A stretch of DNA of 64,000 nt from Cupriavidus taiwanensis (GTDB lineage Bacteria > Pseudomonadota > Gammaproteobacteria > Burkholderiales > Burkholderiaceae). The DNA lies in contig NZ_LT976853.1 in the NCBI RefSeq assembly GCF_900249755.1, positions 2,622,157 to 2,686,156 on the forward strand, read 5' to 3'. Under the pieces are notes generated by a model that saw nothing but the letters and a program-made list of their open reading frames with translations, did not search any database and had not been told where the DNA came from. Shown piece after piece: positions 20,080 to 31,850 of this stretch. The position numbers and the translations under genes are program-made. The number at the start of each line of letters is the position of its first letter. Position 1 is the first letter of the stretch.

Positions 20080-20277
20080 ATGCTTCCCCGCAGACTGCCC
20101 ACTACCCAGGCCGCGATGCTGATCGCGGCGGCATTGCTCGCCGCTTGCGGTGGCGACGGCGGCCCAACGCTGTCGCCCACCGCAACGCTTGCGCCGAGCG
20201 CCCAGCCGGTCAAGCCGGGGCAGCCCGGCAACAAACCCGGCCAGCGGCCCGATCCGGTGATCCGCTGCGCGCCCTGA
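20080..20277 (+). CDS. Small lipoprotein upstream of phospholipase C
   Basis: A 65-residue protein with a type II signal peptide: a basic start MLPRRLPTTQ, a hydrophobic stretch AAMLIAAALLAA, and lipidation cysteine 25 in LLAACGGDGG. The mature part is Pro/Gly/Ala-rich (PSAQPVKPGQPGNKPGQRP) with one Cys near the end. The start at 20080 is chosen because it gives a normal signal peptide. It ends 37 bases before the phospholipase gene, so the two may form an operon. No known family was recognised. Confidence 0.7.
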   Translation: MLPRRLPTTQAAMLIAAALLAACGGDGGPTLSPTATLAPSAQPVKPGQPGNKPGQRPDPVIRCAP

Positions 20278-20314
20278 CTCTTCCGCCAGTTCCCACGCCA
20301 TTTCCGACAAGACC

Positions 20315-22561
20315 ATGGTCTCTCGCCGCAATTTCCTGCAGGCCGCCGCCGGCACCGGTTTCGCCGCCGCCGCGCTGGCCGCGTTTCCGCCCAGCATCCG
20401 CAAGGCCTTGGCCATCCCGGCCAACAATGCCACCGGCACCATACAGGATGTCGAGCACGTGGTGATCCTGATGCAGGAGAACCGTTCGTTCGACCACTAC
20501 TTCGGCACGCTGCGCGGCGTGCGCGGCTTCGGCGACCGCTTTGGCATCCCGCTGCCCGGCGCGCGCCAGGTATGGCAGCAACAGCGCGCCAACGGCGCGG
20601 TGCTGACGCCGTACCACCTCGACGGCACCAGCAACAACGCCCAGCGCGCCGCGGGCACCCCGCATGCATGGCTGGACAGCCAGCAGGCCTGGGACCACGG
20701 CCGCATGGCCAACTGGCCGACGCACAAGACCAGCACGTCGATGGGCTACTTCAAGGAACAGGAGATCCCGTTCCAGTTCGCGCTGGCCAACGCCTTCACC
20801 CTGTGCGACGCGTACCACTGCTCGATGCACACCGGCACGGACGCGAACCGCGCGTTCCACCTGACCGGCACCAATGGCCCGACCACCGCCAGCGTCGCCT
20901 TCGTCAACAATGAGTGGGACGCGATCGACGGCCTGCCGGCGTCAGCCAACACCGGCTACACCTGGAAGACCTATGCCGAGCGCCTGGAAGATGCCGGCAT
21001 CAGCTGGATCTGCTACCAGAACATGCCGGACGAATGGGGCGACAACATGCTGGGCGCGTTCCAGCAGTTCCGCAAGGCCAACCTGGCGTCGGGGTATCCG
21101 GTGTCCAGCGGCGGCGCGCCGGGCGCGCCCTATGCCGACACCGGCCAGCCGCTGCCATACCACGCCTACGATGCCGCCACCGACAACCCCGGCAACCCGC
21201 TGTACAAGGGCGTGGCCAACACCCTGCCCGGCAGCCGGCCCGACGAATATCTCGACGCCTTCCGCCGCGACATTCGCGAAGGCCGGCTGTCGCAGGTATC
21301 GTGGATCAACGCGCCGTCGATCTACTGCGAGCATCCCGGCCCCTCCAGCCCGGTCCAGGGCGCCTGGTTCCTGCAGGAGGTGCTCGACGCCCTGACCGCG
21401 GTGCCCGAGGTCTGGAGCAAGACCGTGCTGCTGGTCAACTTCGACGAGAACGACGGCTATTTCGACCACGTCCCCTCGCCTTCGGCACCGTCGCTGAATC
21501 CCGACCGGACCCTTGCCGGCAAGTCGACGCTGAGCGATGCCGAGATGCAGCCCGAATACTTCAACCAGCCGGCGCCGCCGGGCAGCCGGACCCAGCCCGC
21601 GCCGGACGGCCGCGTCTTCGGCCCGGGGCCGCGCGTGCCGCTGTACGTGATCTCGCCGTGGAGCCGCGGCGGCTGGGTCAACTCGCAGGTGTTCGACCAC
21701 ACCTCGGTGCGGCGCTTCCTGGAAGCGCGCTTCGGCGTCGCCGAGCCCAACATCAGCCCGTTCCGCCGCGCGGTGTGCGGCGACCTGACCAGCGCCTTCA
21801 ATTTCAGGACGCCCAATACCGAGGCGCTGCCCACGCTCGGCGGCCGCACCACGCGCACCGACGCCGACCAGTTGCGCCGCGCGCAGCAGGCCCTGCCCGC
21901 CGTGCCGCTGCCCGCCGACATGCAATTGCCGCAGCAGGCGCCCGGCACGCGCCCGTCGCGCGCGCTGCCGTATGAACTGCACACCAGCGCGCGCTGCAGC
22001 GCGGTAGGCCAGGTCGAACTGGTGTTCGCGAACACCGGCACACAGGCCGCGGTGTTCCACGTCTACGACCGCCTGCAGCTGGAACGCATTCCGCGCCGCT
22101 ATGTGGTGGAAGCCGGCAAGTCGCTCAGCGACAGCTGGAATGCCTTCCAGGACAATGGTGGGCAATACGATTTGTGGGTGCTCGGCCCCAACGGCTTCCA
22201 CCGCCATTTCCGCGGCGACACCCGCCGCATCGGCGAAACCGGCATCGCCCCCGAGATCCGCGTCTGCTACGACATTGCCAACGGCGACGTCTATGTCGAC
22301 CTGATCAACGCCGGCGGCCGGGCCTGCCAATTCCAGATCGAAGCGCTGGCCTATCGCAGCGACGGCCCATGGAAAGCCACCGTCGGCGCCCGCGGCAGCA
22401 AGTCGCAGCACTGGCAGCTGGAGCAAAGCGGGCAATGGTACGACTTCGCGGTGACGTGCGACGCCGACCCCGCTTTCTATCGCCGCTTTGCCGGGCGGGT
22501 CGAGACCGGCCGGCATACGGTCAGCGATCCGGCGATGGGGGAGCCCGCAGCGCAGCGCTGA
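20315..22561 (+). CDS. Phosphocholine-type phospholipase C, Tat-exported
   Basis: A secreted or periplasmic phosphoesterase of 748 residues. A twin-arginine signal (SRRNFLQ, residues 3-9) is followed by a hydrophobic Ala-rich stretch. The catalytic domain begins VEHVVILMQENRSFDHYFGTLRGVRGF, the metal-binding ENRSFDHYFG of bacterial PLC/acid phosphatases. Later landmarks are YHCSMHTGTDANR and NFDENDGYFDHVP. Two C-terminal DUF756-type beta domains follow (about residues 545-735). This is the PlcH/PlcN-like family, releasing phosphorylcholine or related head groups. A small lipoprotein gene precedes it. Confidence 0.94.
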   Translation: MVSRRNFLQAAAGTGFAAAALAAFPPSIRKALAIPANNATGTIQDVEHVVILMQENRSFDHYFGTLRGVRGFGDRFGIPLPGARQVWQQQRANGAVLTPYHLDGTSNNAQRAAGTPHAWLDSQQAWDHGRMANWPTHKTSTSMGYFKEQEIPFQFALANAFTLCDAYHCSMHTGTDANRAFHLTGTNGPTTASVAFVNNEWDAIDGLPASANTGYTWKTYAERLEDAGISWICYQNMPDEWGDNMLGAFQQFRKANLASGYPVSSGGAPGAPYADTGQPLPYHAYDAATDNPGNPLYKGVANTLPGSRPDEYLDAFRRDIREGRLSQVSWINAPSIYCEHPGPSSPVQGAWFLQEVLDALTAVPEVWSKTVLLVNFDENDGYFDHVPSPSAPSLNPDRTLAGKSTLSDAEMQPEYFNQPAPPGSRTQPAPDGRVFGPGPRVPLYVISPWSRGGWVNSQVFDHTSVRRFLEARFGVAEPNISPFRRAVCGDLTSAFNFRTPNTEALPTLGGRTTRTDADQLRRAQQALPAVPLPADMQLPQQAPGTRPSRALPYELHTSARCSAVGQVELVFANTGTQAAVFHVYDRLQLERIPRRYVVEAGKSLSDSWNAFQDNGGQYDLWVLGPNGFHRHFRGDTRRIGETGIAPEIRVCYDIANGDVYVDLINAGGRACQFQIEALAYRSDGPWKATVGARGSKSQHWQLEQSGQWYDFAVTCDADPAFYRRFAGRVETGRHTVSDPAMGEPAAQR

Positions 22562-22595
22562 GCGGCTCCGGCACTCCGGAAACGACGGGCAAGAA

Positions 22596-22630
22596 AAAAG
22601 GGACTGCAGGTATCTCCTGCAGTCCCTTTT
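22596..22630. terminator. Bidirectional intrinsic terminator, plc / rpoD-tRNA
   Basis: A perfect 15-bp stem (22596-22610 with 22616-22630) closes a TATCT loop and includes A and T runs at its ends. It serves phospholipase C on the plus strand and the rpoD-tRNA transcript on the minus strand. It begins only five bases beyond the tRNA CCA end. Confidence 0.88.
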
Positions 22631-22635
22631 CACAT

Positions 22636-22714
<79 letters not shown>

Positions 22715-22724
22715 TTGGAAGCGT

Positions 22725-25289
<2,565 letters not shown>

Positions 25290-25343
25290 TGGCACGCTCA
25301 CTTTCACCAGAACTGGAGAGAGATTTCGCAATCCAAACCGGCT

Positions 25344-25395
25344 ATTGTAGCACGCCACGCATAGCCAGCTCCCTGTCAGGTGAGGTTTTCACCTG
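25344..25395 (-). promoter_or_regulatory. Candidate rpoD promoter with nearby inverted repeat
   Basis: Minus-strand TGCTACAAT (-10 TACAAT at 25344-25349, with an upstream TG) lies 55 bases before the rpoD start. About 30 bases further upstream is a 7-bp inverted repeat, CAGGTGA (25377-25383) and TCACCTG (25389-25395). The repeat could be an operator. Nothing shows that it terminates dnaG transcripts. Confidence 0.45.
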
Positions 25396-25511
25396 AAAAA
25401 TCAAGGCTTAAGCTCGGTACAGCCGGGCCCGGGCCCTGATCCAATGCTTGTCCAACGCGTGTTGCCGCCTCCCGGTTGAAGGTGCTGAAGGCCAGGGCGC
25501 CCGCCGGCGCC

Positions 25512-27323
25512 TCAGCCCAGTTGGCGCCGCCGGTGGATTTCCCCCACCAGCCAGCGCATGCGCTGCTTGGCTGCTTCGTCGGCCGTGCCGGCGATCACTT
25601 CCGCCTGCAGGCCGTCGAGCTCGCGCCGCAGCGGCTCGGCCAGCAGCTTGGTGATGGCCGCGTCGAATTCCTGTGTTGCGGGTGCCTCTTCAATCTCTTC
25701 ACGCAATACCGCGGTGCGCGCCGCGGCGTAGACCTCGGCATAGGGCGACTGGGCCAGGTGTTCGCTGAAGGCCGCGAAATTCACCTCGCCCTGGACCCCG
25801 TCGCACGCGTTCACCAGATGCGCCAGCACTTCGCTGTCCGCGCTTTCCCCGTCCAGCAGCAACGCGCGCGCGTCTTCGTCCAGCCGCGCCGACAGCGCCG
25901 GGTAGCACATCAGCAGCTGGATTACCCGCTGCTCCAGCCCGGTCGGCGCCTGGCGGCGTGCGCGCGGGCGCGGCTGGGCGAAGCGGCCGACCCGGGCCGG
26001 ATCGCTGCGCAGGCCGCAGATCGCCTCGATCTCGGCGGGCGTCGTTCCCGTGGCATCGGCAAGTTCGCGCACGATCTGTAGCCGCAATCCGCCCGCCGGC
26101 ATCGCCTGAAGCAACGGTTTGGCCTCGTACTGGGCGCGGGCGCGGCCTTCGGGCTGGCGCAGGTCCAGTTCCTCGGTGACCGACTGCAGCAGAAAGCGCG
26201 ACAGCGGCATGGCATTGCGCACCTGCGCGGCAAAGGCTTCGGTGCCCTCTTCGCGCACATAGCTATCGGGGTCGTGCTCGGCCGGCAGGAACAGGAAGCG
26301 GATGGTCTTGTTGTCGGCGACGTGCGGCAGGCAGGCTTCCAGCGCCCGCCTGGCGGCGCGCCGGCCGGCCGAGTCGCCGTCGAACGAGAACACCACCGCG
26401 TCGGTCTGGCGCAGCAGCTTCTGCACGTGCACAGGGGTGCACGCCGTGCCCAGGGTGGCGACGGCGTTGGCAAAACCGAGCTGGGCCAGCGCGACGACGT
26501 CCATATACCCTTCGACCACCAGCACATAGCCGGTTTCCCGGATCGCATGGCGGGCCTCGAACAAGCCGTACAGTTCTGTGCCCTTGCTGAACAGCGGCGT
26601 CTCCGGCGAGTTCAGGTACTTGGGCTCGCCCTGGCCCATGACGCGGCCGCCAAAGCCGATCACCGCGCCCTTGGTGTTGCGGATCGGGAACATGATGCGG
26701 TCGCGGAAGCGGTCGTAGCGGCGCGGCTTGCCGTCCGCGTCGCGCTTGTCGCTTTCGATCAGCAGGCCCGCCTCGACCAGCGGCGCTGCCACATGGTCGT
26801 CGCGGTAGCTGCCGAACACCGCTTCCAGCCCCTGCCAGTCATCCGGCGCATAGCCCAGGCCGAACTGGCCGGCAATCTCGCCGGTCAGCCCGCGGCCCTT
26901 CAGGTACTGGATGGCCTGCGGGGCGCCGCGCAGCTGGCGCCGGTAGAAATCGGTGGCCCGGGTCATGGCGTCGGACAGCGCCACCGAGCGCGCCTGCTGC
27001 TCGGCGCGCTGGCCGGGGGGCAGGCGGTCGCGCTCCTCGGGCACGGTCATGCCGACCGACTGGGCCAGTTCGCGCACGGCCTCCGGGTAGGACTGGCCGG
27101 AAAACTCCATCAGGAAGCCGATCGCCGAGCCATGGGCGCCGCAGCCGAAGCAGTGGTAGAACTGCTTGGTCGGCGACACCGTGAACGACGGGGATTTCTC
27201 GTTATGGAACGGGCACAGTCCCATGAAATTCGCGCCGCCCTTCTTCAGCTGCACATACTTGCCCACCACATCGACAATGTCGACACGGTTGAGCAGGTCC
27301 TGAATAAAGGATTGCGGAATCAC
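25512..27323 (-). CDS. dnaG: DNA primase
   Basis: Makes RNA primers at the replication fork with DnaB. The N-terminal CHC2 zinc finger is Cys37, His40, Cys58 and Cys61 (CPFHNEKS...FYHCFGCGAHG). The Toprim catalytic core holds VLVVEGYMDVVAL and FSFDGDSAGRRAA, and a C-terminal helicase-binding region completes 603 residues. The start is a GTG at 27323 (V/M-IPQSFIQDLLNRVD), matching family N-termini and preceded by TCAGGACGG; the frame to 27356 would add 11 atypical residues. It is part of the rpsU-yqeY-dnaG-rpoD cluster, with its own upstream promoter candidate. Confidence 0.96.
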   Translation of the reverse strand: MIPQSFIQDLLNRVDIVDVVGKYVQLKKGGANFMGLCPFHNEKSPSFTVSPTKQFYHCFGCGAHGSAIGFLMEFSGQSYPEAVRELAQSVGMTVPEERDRLPPGQRAEQQARSVALSDAMTRATDFYRRQLRGAPQAIQYLKGRGLTGEIAGQFGLGYAPDDWQGLEAVFGSYRDDHVAAPLVEAGLLIESDKRDADGKPRRYDRFRDRIMFPIRNTKGAVIGFGGRVMGQGEPKYLNSPETPLFSKGTELYGLFEARHAIRETGYVLVVEGYMDVVALAQLGFANAVATLGTACTPVHVQKLLRQTDAVVFSFDGDSAGRRAARRALEACLPHVADNKTIRFLFLPAEHDPDSYVREEGTEAFAAQVRNAMPLSRFLLQSVTEELDLRQPEGRARAQYEAKPLLQAMPAGGLRLQIVRELADATGTTPAEIEAICGLRSDPARVGRFAQPRPRARRQAPTGLEQRVIQLLMCYPALSARLDEDARALLLDGESADSEVLAHLVNACDGVQGEVNFAAFSEHLAQSPYAEVYAAARTAVLREEIEEAPATQEFDAAITKLLAEPLRRELDGLQAEVIAGTADEAAKQRMRWLVGEIHRRRQLG

Positions 27324-27413
27324 CCGACTGACCGTCCTGAGGCTTGGCCGTCCCACGGCGGGCGGCCCTTTTTGGAATGCGTGACCGGTGCGGCGCCCGG
27401 CTGCTATCGGAAT

Positions 27414-27419
27414 ATTGTA
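27414..27419 (-). promoter_or_regulatory. Candidate -10 element upstream of dnaG
   Basis: TACAAT on the minus strand, 91 bases before the dnaG start, in the 199-bp gap after yqeY. A -35 is not obvious. It would allow dnaG-rpoD expression independent of rpsU-yqeY. Confidence 0.35.
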
Positions 27420-27522
27420 GTGCAGCGCGCAACTGCCGCCCGGATTGCTTCACATCTGCGCGCAAGTGCTGCGATCCACAGCGATCTTGCGCGCATCGCG
27501 CTTGCAACGATTAAATCAGCAC

Positions 27523-27972
27523 TTACTTTGGCGCAAGCGCGGCCTTTACCAGGGCGGACACGGCGGTCATGTCGGCACGGCCGGCCAGTTTGCCCTTCAG
27601 CACGCCCATGACCTTGCCCATGTCCTGCGGACCGGCGGCGCCGGTGGCGGCCACCGCCTGCTGCACCTCGGCTGCCACTTCGGCGTCGGACAGCGCGGCC
27701 GGCATGTAGACCTTCAGTACCTCGACTTCGGCGAGTTCCTTGTCGGCGAGGTCGTTGCGGCCGGCCTGCTGGAACTGCGCAATCGAGTCCTTGCGCTGCT
27801 TGATCAGCTTCTCGACCACGGCCAGCACGGCGCTGTCGTCCAGTTCCACGCGCTCGTCGACCTCGCGCTGCTTGATCGCCGCCAGCAGCAAGCGGATGGT
27901 GCCGAGGCGGTCCGTTTCACGGGCGCGCATGGCGGTCTTCATGTCTTCGCTGATACGGGCTTTGAGGGACAT
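27523..27972 (-). CDS. yqeY: GatB/YqeY domain protein
   Basis: A 149-residue helical protein related to the C-terminal tRNA-binding domain of GatB. Typical segments are MSLKARISEDMKTAMRARE, LGTIRLLLAAIKQREVDER and the end PQDMGKVMGVLKGKLAGRADM. Standalone YqeY proteins are common between rpsU and dnaG in many bacteria, but their function is unresolved; tRNA interaction is inferred only from the GatB homology. The start at 27972 is set by GGAAGAT just upstream, and a longer frame to 28068 is not needed. Confidence 0.93.
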   Translation of the reverse strand: MSLKARISEDMKTAMRARETDRLGTIRLLLAAIKQREVDERVELDDSAVLAVVEKLIKQRKDSIAQFQQAGRNDLADKELAEVEVLKVYMPAALSDAEVAAEVQQAVAATGAAGPQDMGKVMGVLKGKLAGRADMTAVSALVKAALAPK

Positions 27973-28044
27973 CGTGATCTTCCAGAAAGTGGGCGGGCAC
28001 TCACACATGGCGACGGATGCCGCCCTCTGCAAGGCCCACAACGC

Positions 28045-28076
28045 AAAAACCCGCCGAGCGTACGCCACAGCGGGTC
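28045..28076 (-). terminator. Possible attenuating terminator after rpsU
   Basis: On the minus strand ACCCGC (28071-28076) pairs with GCGGGT (28050-28055), enclosing a palindromic GCGTACGC, and is followed by TTTTTGCG. It lies just downstream of rpsU and upstream of yqeY, so it may reduce readthrough from the highly expressed rpsU. Confidence 0.55.
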
Positions 28077-28098
28077 AGGGGCAAGCGCGAAGCCGGTG

Positions 28099-28311
28099 TC
28101 AGTACAGCTTCTTCGGCAGCATCTGGCTGCGGATGCGCTTGTAATGGCGCTTCTCTGCGGCAGCCTTCTTGCGCTTGCGCGCGGCGGTTGGCTTTTCGTA
28201 AAACTCGCGGGCCCGCAATTCCGGGAGCAGGCCGTTCTTCTCGATGGTGCGCTTGAAACGGCGCAGGGCAACTTCAAAAGGCTCGTTTTCCTTGAGACGG
28301 ATCGTAGTCAT
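28099..28311 (-). CDS. rpsU: Small ribosomal subunit protein bS21
   Basis: The 70-residue 30S protein located near the anti-Shine-Dalgarno end of 16S rRNA. The sequence [20 protein letters not shown], then a basic C-terminus ([18 protein letters not shown]) ending in LPKKLY, is the family pattern. It heads the macromolecular-synthesis cluster here (rpsU, yqeY, dnaG, rpoD). It has its own promoter and a probable attenuator directly after it. Confidence 0.98.
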   Translation of the reverse strand: MTTIRLKENEPFEVALRRFKRTIEKNGLLPELRAREFYEKPTAARKRKKAAAEKRHYKRIRSQMLPKKLY

Positions 28312-28345
28312 TTGGCCGGAAATGAAGATATTTTCGGGATGGCTG

Positions 28346-28389
28346 CGTTACGAAGTAACGGATTGTAGCACCAACGATCCGGCGCGGAA
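28346..28389 (-). promoter_or_regulatory. rpsU promoter with hairpin at the transcript start
   Basis: Minus-strand TTCCGC (28384-28389) and TGCTACAAT (-10 at 28362-28367) are 16 bases apart. Right after the -10 is a perfect inverted repeat, CGTTAC-GAA-GTAACG (28346-28360), which would form a hairpin at the 5' end of the transcript or an operator dyad. Confidence 0.55.
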
Positions 28390-28445
28390 GTGGCGCGCAA
28401 CTGACGTGCAGCATGTGCCTTATGCGGCAGAAGTACAGCTTCGCC

Positions 28446-29705
28446 TCAGGCTGCCGACTGCCCGGCCCGCGCCTGCCGTGCCGCCTCGGCCGCGGCCTGC
28501 CCAGCCGCCACCGCCGACGCCCATGCCCACTGGAAGTTGTAGCCGCCCAGCCAGCCGGTCACGTCGACCACTTCGCCGATGAAATACAGGCCCGGCACCT
28601 CGCGCGCCATCATCGTGGTCGACGACAGCGCGCGCGTGTCGACCCCGCCCAGCGTGACCTCGGCCTTGCGGTAGCCCTCGGTGCCGGACGGCACGATGCG
28701 CCAGCCGTTGAGCGTGGCGCCGAGCTTGCGCAGGGCCTTGTCGGTCACATCATGCAGCGGCATGGTGGCATCCACGCCCGCGGCCGCGCACCAGGCATCG
28801 GCCAGCCGCGCCGGCAGCCGTTGCGCCAGCAGGTTGCCCAGGTGCTTGCGGCTGCCGGCCTTCTGCGCCAGCAGCCAGGCAGCGGCGTCCTCGCCATCGA
28901 ACAGGTCGATGGCGATCGGCGTGCCGGGACGCCAGTAGCTGGAAATCTGCAGCACCGCCGGGCCCGACAGGCCGCGGTGGGTCCCCAGCAGGTCCTCGCG
29001 GAACGCGCCGGCGGCCTTGCCGCTGCCGGTGGCGATATCCACTTCCAGAGAGACCCCCGCCAGCGGCGCGAACGGCGCCCAGTCCTGGCCATCGAAGGTC
29101 AGCGGCACCAGCGCCGGCCGGGTCTCGACGATGCCCAGCCCGAACTGGCGGGCAATGCGGTAGCCAAAGTCGGTGGCGCCGATCTTGGGAATCGACAGGC
29201 CGCCGGTCGCCACCACCAACGCCCCGGCGCGGATCGGGCCCGTGGCGGTCAGCAGCAGGAAGTCATCGCCCTCGCGCCGGACCTCCGCCACCGTGCAGCC
29301 GGTCTGCCAGCGCACCTGCCCCGCGTCGCACTCGGCGCGCAGCATGGCAATCACGTCTTCGGCACTGTCGTTGCAGAACAGCTGGCCGCGGTGCTTCTCG
29401 TGCCAGTCGATGCCGTAGCGGCGCATCAGCGCGAGGAAATCCTGTGGCGTATAGCGGGCCAGCGCCGAGCGGCAGAAGTGCGGATTGGACGACAGGTAAT
29501 TGGCCGGCCCCGCCTGCAGGTTGGTGAAATTGCAGCGGCCGCCGCCCGAGATGCGGATCTTCTCGGCGAGCCGGGTGGCGTGGTCGATCAGCACCACGCG
29601 CGCACCGCCCTGCCCCGCCACCGCGGCGCACATCATGCCCGCGGCGCCGGCGCCCAGTACCGCCACGTCATACCGGCCGGTCCGGGCCTGGGCTGCCCCG
29701 CTCAT
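28446..29705 (-). CDS. HI0933-family NAD(P)/FAD-dependent oxidoreductase
   Basis: A 419-residue flavoprotein. The dinucleotide-binding motif VAVLGAGAAGMMCAAVAG is near the N-terminus, and the HI0933 marker EKIRISGGGRCNFTN follows. TLGGVDTRALSSTTMMAREV and FIGEVVDVTGWLGGYNFQWAWASG-like residues mark the C-terminal FAD-binding end. The family (YhiN, BaiN) reduces unsaturated organic substrates in characterised cases, but this member's substrate is unknown. It is divergent from tsaD. Confidence 0.93.
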   Translation of the reverse strand: MSGAAQARTGRYDVAVLGAGAAGMMCAAVAGQGGARVVLIDHATRLAEKIRISGGGRCNFTNLQAGPANYLSSNPHFCRSALARYTPQDFLALMRRYGIDWHEKHRGQLFCNDSAEDVIAMLRAECDAGQVRWQTGCTVAEVRREGDDFLLLTATGPIRAGALVVATGGLSIPKIGATDFGYRIARQFGLGIVETRPALVPLTFDGQDWAPFAPLAGVSLEVDIATGSGKAAGAFREDLLGTHRGLSGPAVLQISSYWRPGTPIAIDLFDGEDAAAWLLAQKAGSRKHLGNLLAQRLPARLADAWCAAAGVDATMPLHDVTDKALRKLGATLNGWRIVPSGTEGYRKAEVTLGGVDTRALSSTTMMAREVPGLYFIGEVVDVTGWLGGYNFQWAWASAVAAGQAAAEAARQARAGQSAA

Positions 29706-29754
29706 TGCACGCCTCGCGAATCCATGTGTCTTGCCACCGCCTGAGAAAGGGCAG

Positions 29755-29760
29755 ATTGTA
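29755..29760 (-). promoter_or_regulatory. Candidate -10 for the HI0933-family gene
   Basis: Minus-strand CGCTACAAT, with TACAAT at 29755-29760, lies 50 bases upstream of the oxidoreductase start in the 146-bp gap shared with tsaD. No -35 is convincing. Confidence 0.4.
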
Positions 29761-29851
29761 GCGAAAAGCGCGCCGCGCGCCGCTGTGCTACCCTGCGCGC
29801 TTCCCGCAAACCCTTGTTTCGACGGCTGTTTCCCTCACCGAGAACGGCGTC

Positions 29852-30895
29852 ATGCCTCCCATGCTTGTCCTTGGCATCGAATCTTCCTGCGACGAAACCG
29901 GCCTCGCCCTCTATGACACCGGCGCCGGCCTGCTCGCGCACGCGCTGCACTCGCAGATCGCCATGCACCGCGACTACGGCGGCGTGGTCCCCGAGCTGGC
30001 CTCGCGCGACCATATCCGCCGCGTGCTGCCGCTGCTGGAGCAGGTGCTGGCCGACGCCGGCCGCACCCGCCAGGACATCGACGCCATTGCATTCACCCAG
30101 GGCCCCGGCCTGGCCGGCGCGCTGCTGGTCGGCGCCTCGGTGGCCAATGCGCTGGGCTTCGCGCTGAACGTGCCGATGGTGGGCGTGCACCACCTGGAAG
30201 GCCACCTGCTGTCGCCGCTGCTGACGCGCGAGCCGCCGCCGTTCCCGTTCGTGGCGCTGCTGGTGTCGGGCGGACACACGCAGCTGATGGAAGTGCGCGG
30301 CATCGGCGACTACACGCTGCTCGGCGAAACCCTGGACGACGCCGCCGGCGAAGCCTTCGACAAGACCGCCAAGCTGCTGGGGCTGGGCTATCCGGGCGGG
30401 CCCGAAGTGTCGCGCCTGGCCGAGTTCGGCGTGCCCGGCGCATTCGAGCTGCCGCGGCCGATGCTGCATTCGGGCAACCTGGATTTTTCCTTCGCCGGGC
30501 TCAAGACCGCGGTGCTGACGCAAACCCGCAAGCTGGCCAATACCTGCGAGCAGGACCGCGCCAACCTGGCGCGCGCCTTTGTCGATGCGATCGTCGATGT
30601 GCTGGCGGCCAAGTCGATGGCGGCGCTCAAGCAGACCGGGCACAAGCGGCTGGTGGTTGCCGGCGGCGTCGGTGCCAACCGGCAGCTGCGCGAGCGGCTG
30701 GACCAGATCGGCAAGCAGCGCAAGCTGGAGGTCTATTACCCGGACCTGGCGTTCTGCACCGACAACGGCGCGATGATTGCGTTCGCCGGCGCGATGCGGC
30801 TGCAGGCTGCTCCCGAACTGGCGCGGCATGAGTATGGCTATGGCGTGACGCCGCGCTGGGATCTGGCGGATATCCGGTTGCCGTCGGTGGCGTGA
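29852..30895 (+). CDS. tsaD: tRNA N6-threonylcarbamoyltransferase subunit TsaD
   Basis: Catalytic subunit of the TsaBDE complex making t6A at position 37 of ANN-decoding tRNAs. The product has 347 residues. [14 protein letters not shown] starts the ASKHA ATPase fold, and [14 protein letters not shown] (HHLEGH at 113-118) provides the metal-binding histidines. [12 protein letters not shown] and the late [16 protein letters not shown] and [12 protein letters not shown] are all conserved. The ATG at 29852 or 29861 could be the start. It is functionally related to the tRNA-Ile in the window, a t6A-containing tRNA. Confidence 0.97.
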   Translation: MPPMLVLGIESSCDETGLALYDTGAGLLAHALHSQIAMHRDYGGVVPELASRDHIRRVLPLLEQVLADAGRTRQDIDAIAFTQGPGLAGALLVGASVANALGFALNVPMVGVHHLEGHLLSPLLTREPPPFPFVALLVSGGHTQLMEVRGIGDYTLLGETLDDAAGEAFDKTAKLLGLGYPGGPEVSRLAEFGVPGAFELPRPMLHSGNLDFSFAGLKTAVLTQTRKLANTCEQDRANLARAFVDAIVDVLAAKSMAALKQTGHKRLVVAGGVGANRQLRERLDQIGKQRKLEVYYPDLAFCTDNGAMIAFAGAMRLQAAPELARHEYGYGVTPRWDLADIRLPSVA

Positions 30896-30938
30896 GGTGT
30901 GCCAGGCCCCAAGCGCATCCAATGACCGCTTGGGTACT

Positions 30939-30970
30939 CCCTCTCCCGCTCGCGGGAGAGGGGAGCAAAC
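30939..30970. repeat. REP-like palindrome, single copy A
   Basis: CCCTCTCCCG (30939-30948) and CGGGAGAGGG (30953-30962) pair around a CTCG loop, followed by GAGCAAAC. The same palindrome and the same GGGAGCAAAC flank recur near 48.8 kb and 63.3 kb. It lies between the convergent genes tsaD and folE2. Confidence 0.85.
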
Positions 30971-30996
30971 AAGCGCGAAATCAAGCCTCGTAGCCC

Positions 30997-31032
30997 AAGA
31001 AAAAAGCCACCGGATCCGGTGGCTTTTTTCTT
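30997..31032. terminator. Bidirectional terminator between tsaD and folE2
   Basis: A perfect 36-bp palindrome with GCCACCGG arms around a central GGATCC, flanked by six-base A and T runs. It can stop transcription from both tsaD and folE2. Confidence 0.88.
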
Positions 31033-31046
31033 GCACAACAACCCAA

Positions 31047-31850
31047 TCAACCCACGCGCTTATCCCGCTCGATCACCGCATACGCGCTGTGGTTGTGGAT
31101 CGACTCGAAGTTCTCCGCCTCGAGCACATAGGCCACGATGCGCTCGTCCGCATTGAGCCGCATGGCGATGTCGCGCACCAGGTCCTCGACGAACTTGGGG
31201 TTCTCGTAGGCGCGCTCGGTGACGAACTTTTCGTCGGGCCGCTTCAGCAGCCCCCACAGTTCGCACGAAGCCTCTTCCTCGGCCATGCGCACCAGCGCTT
31301 CCACCGGCAGTTCGCCGGCCAGCTCCACGTTCATGGTGATGTGCGAACGCTGGTTGTGCGCGCCGTACTGCGAGATCTTCTTCGAGCACGGGCACAGGCT
31401 GGTCACCGGCACCAGCGCCTTCAGGAACACCCGCGTGGCGCCGTTGCGCACTTCGCCGGTCAGCGTGACCTCGTAGTCCAGCAGCGACTCCACGCCCGAC
31501 ACCGGCGCGATCTTGCTGATGAAGTACGGGAACGTGACCTCGATGCGGCCGGCGTCGGCTTCGAGCTTTTCCAGCATCTTGTCCAGCATCAGCCGGAAGC
31601 TGGCCAGCTCCAGCGGCGCGCGCTCTTCTTCCAGCAGCGCGACGAAGCGCGACATATGCGTGCCCTTCTGGTCGGCGGGCAGGTGCACGTCGAGGTTGAA
31701 GGTGCCGACGGTCGGCACGATGCCGGCCGGGGTCTTCAGGGTCACGGGATAGCGCACGCCCTTCACGCCGACGCGCTGGATCGGGATCTGGCGGGTGTCG
31801 GGGCTCGACTGGACGTCGGGCATCACGAAGGCGGGGTTGATGTCATTCAT
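31047..31850 (-). CDS. folE2: GTP cyclohydrolase FolE2 (type IB)
   Basis: Converts GTP to dihydroneopterin triphosphate, the first step of folate synthesis. It is the metal-flexible COG1469 isozyme, often expressed when zinc is scarce. The active-site cysteine region is [20 protein letters not shown] (Cys153 and Cys155). [21 protein letters not shown] and the C-terminal [14 protein letters not shown] are family markers. Length 267 is normal. No zinc-repressor site was identified by eye. It joins thyA and folA as the folate-related genes of the window but is not linked to them. Confidence 0.95.
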   Translation of the reverse strand: MNDINPAFVMPDVQSSPDTRQIPIQRVGVKGVRYPVTLKTPAGIVPTVGTFNLDVHLPADQKGTHMSRFVALLEEERAPLELASFRLMLDKMLEKLEADAGRIEVTFPYFISKIAPVSGVESLLDYEVTLTGEVRNGATRVFLKALVPVTSLCPCSKKISQYGAHNQRSHITMNVELAGELPVEALVRMAEEEASCELWGLLKRPDEKFVTERAYENPKFVEDLVRDIAMRLNADERIVAYVLEAENFESIHNHSAYAVIERDKRVG

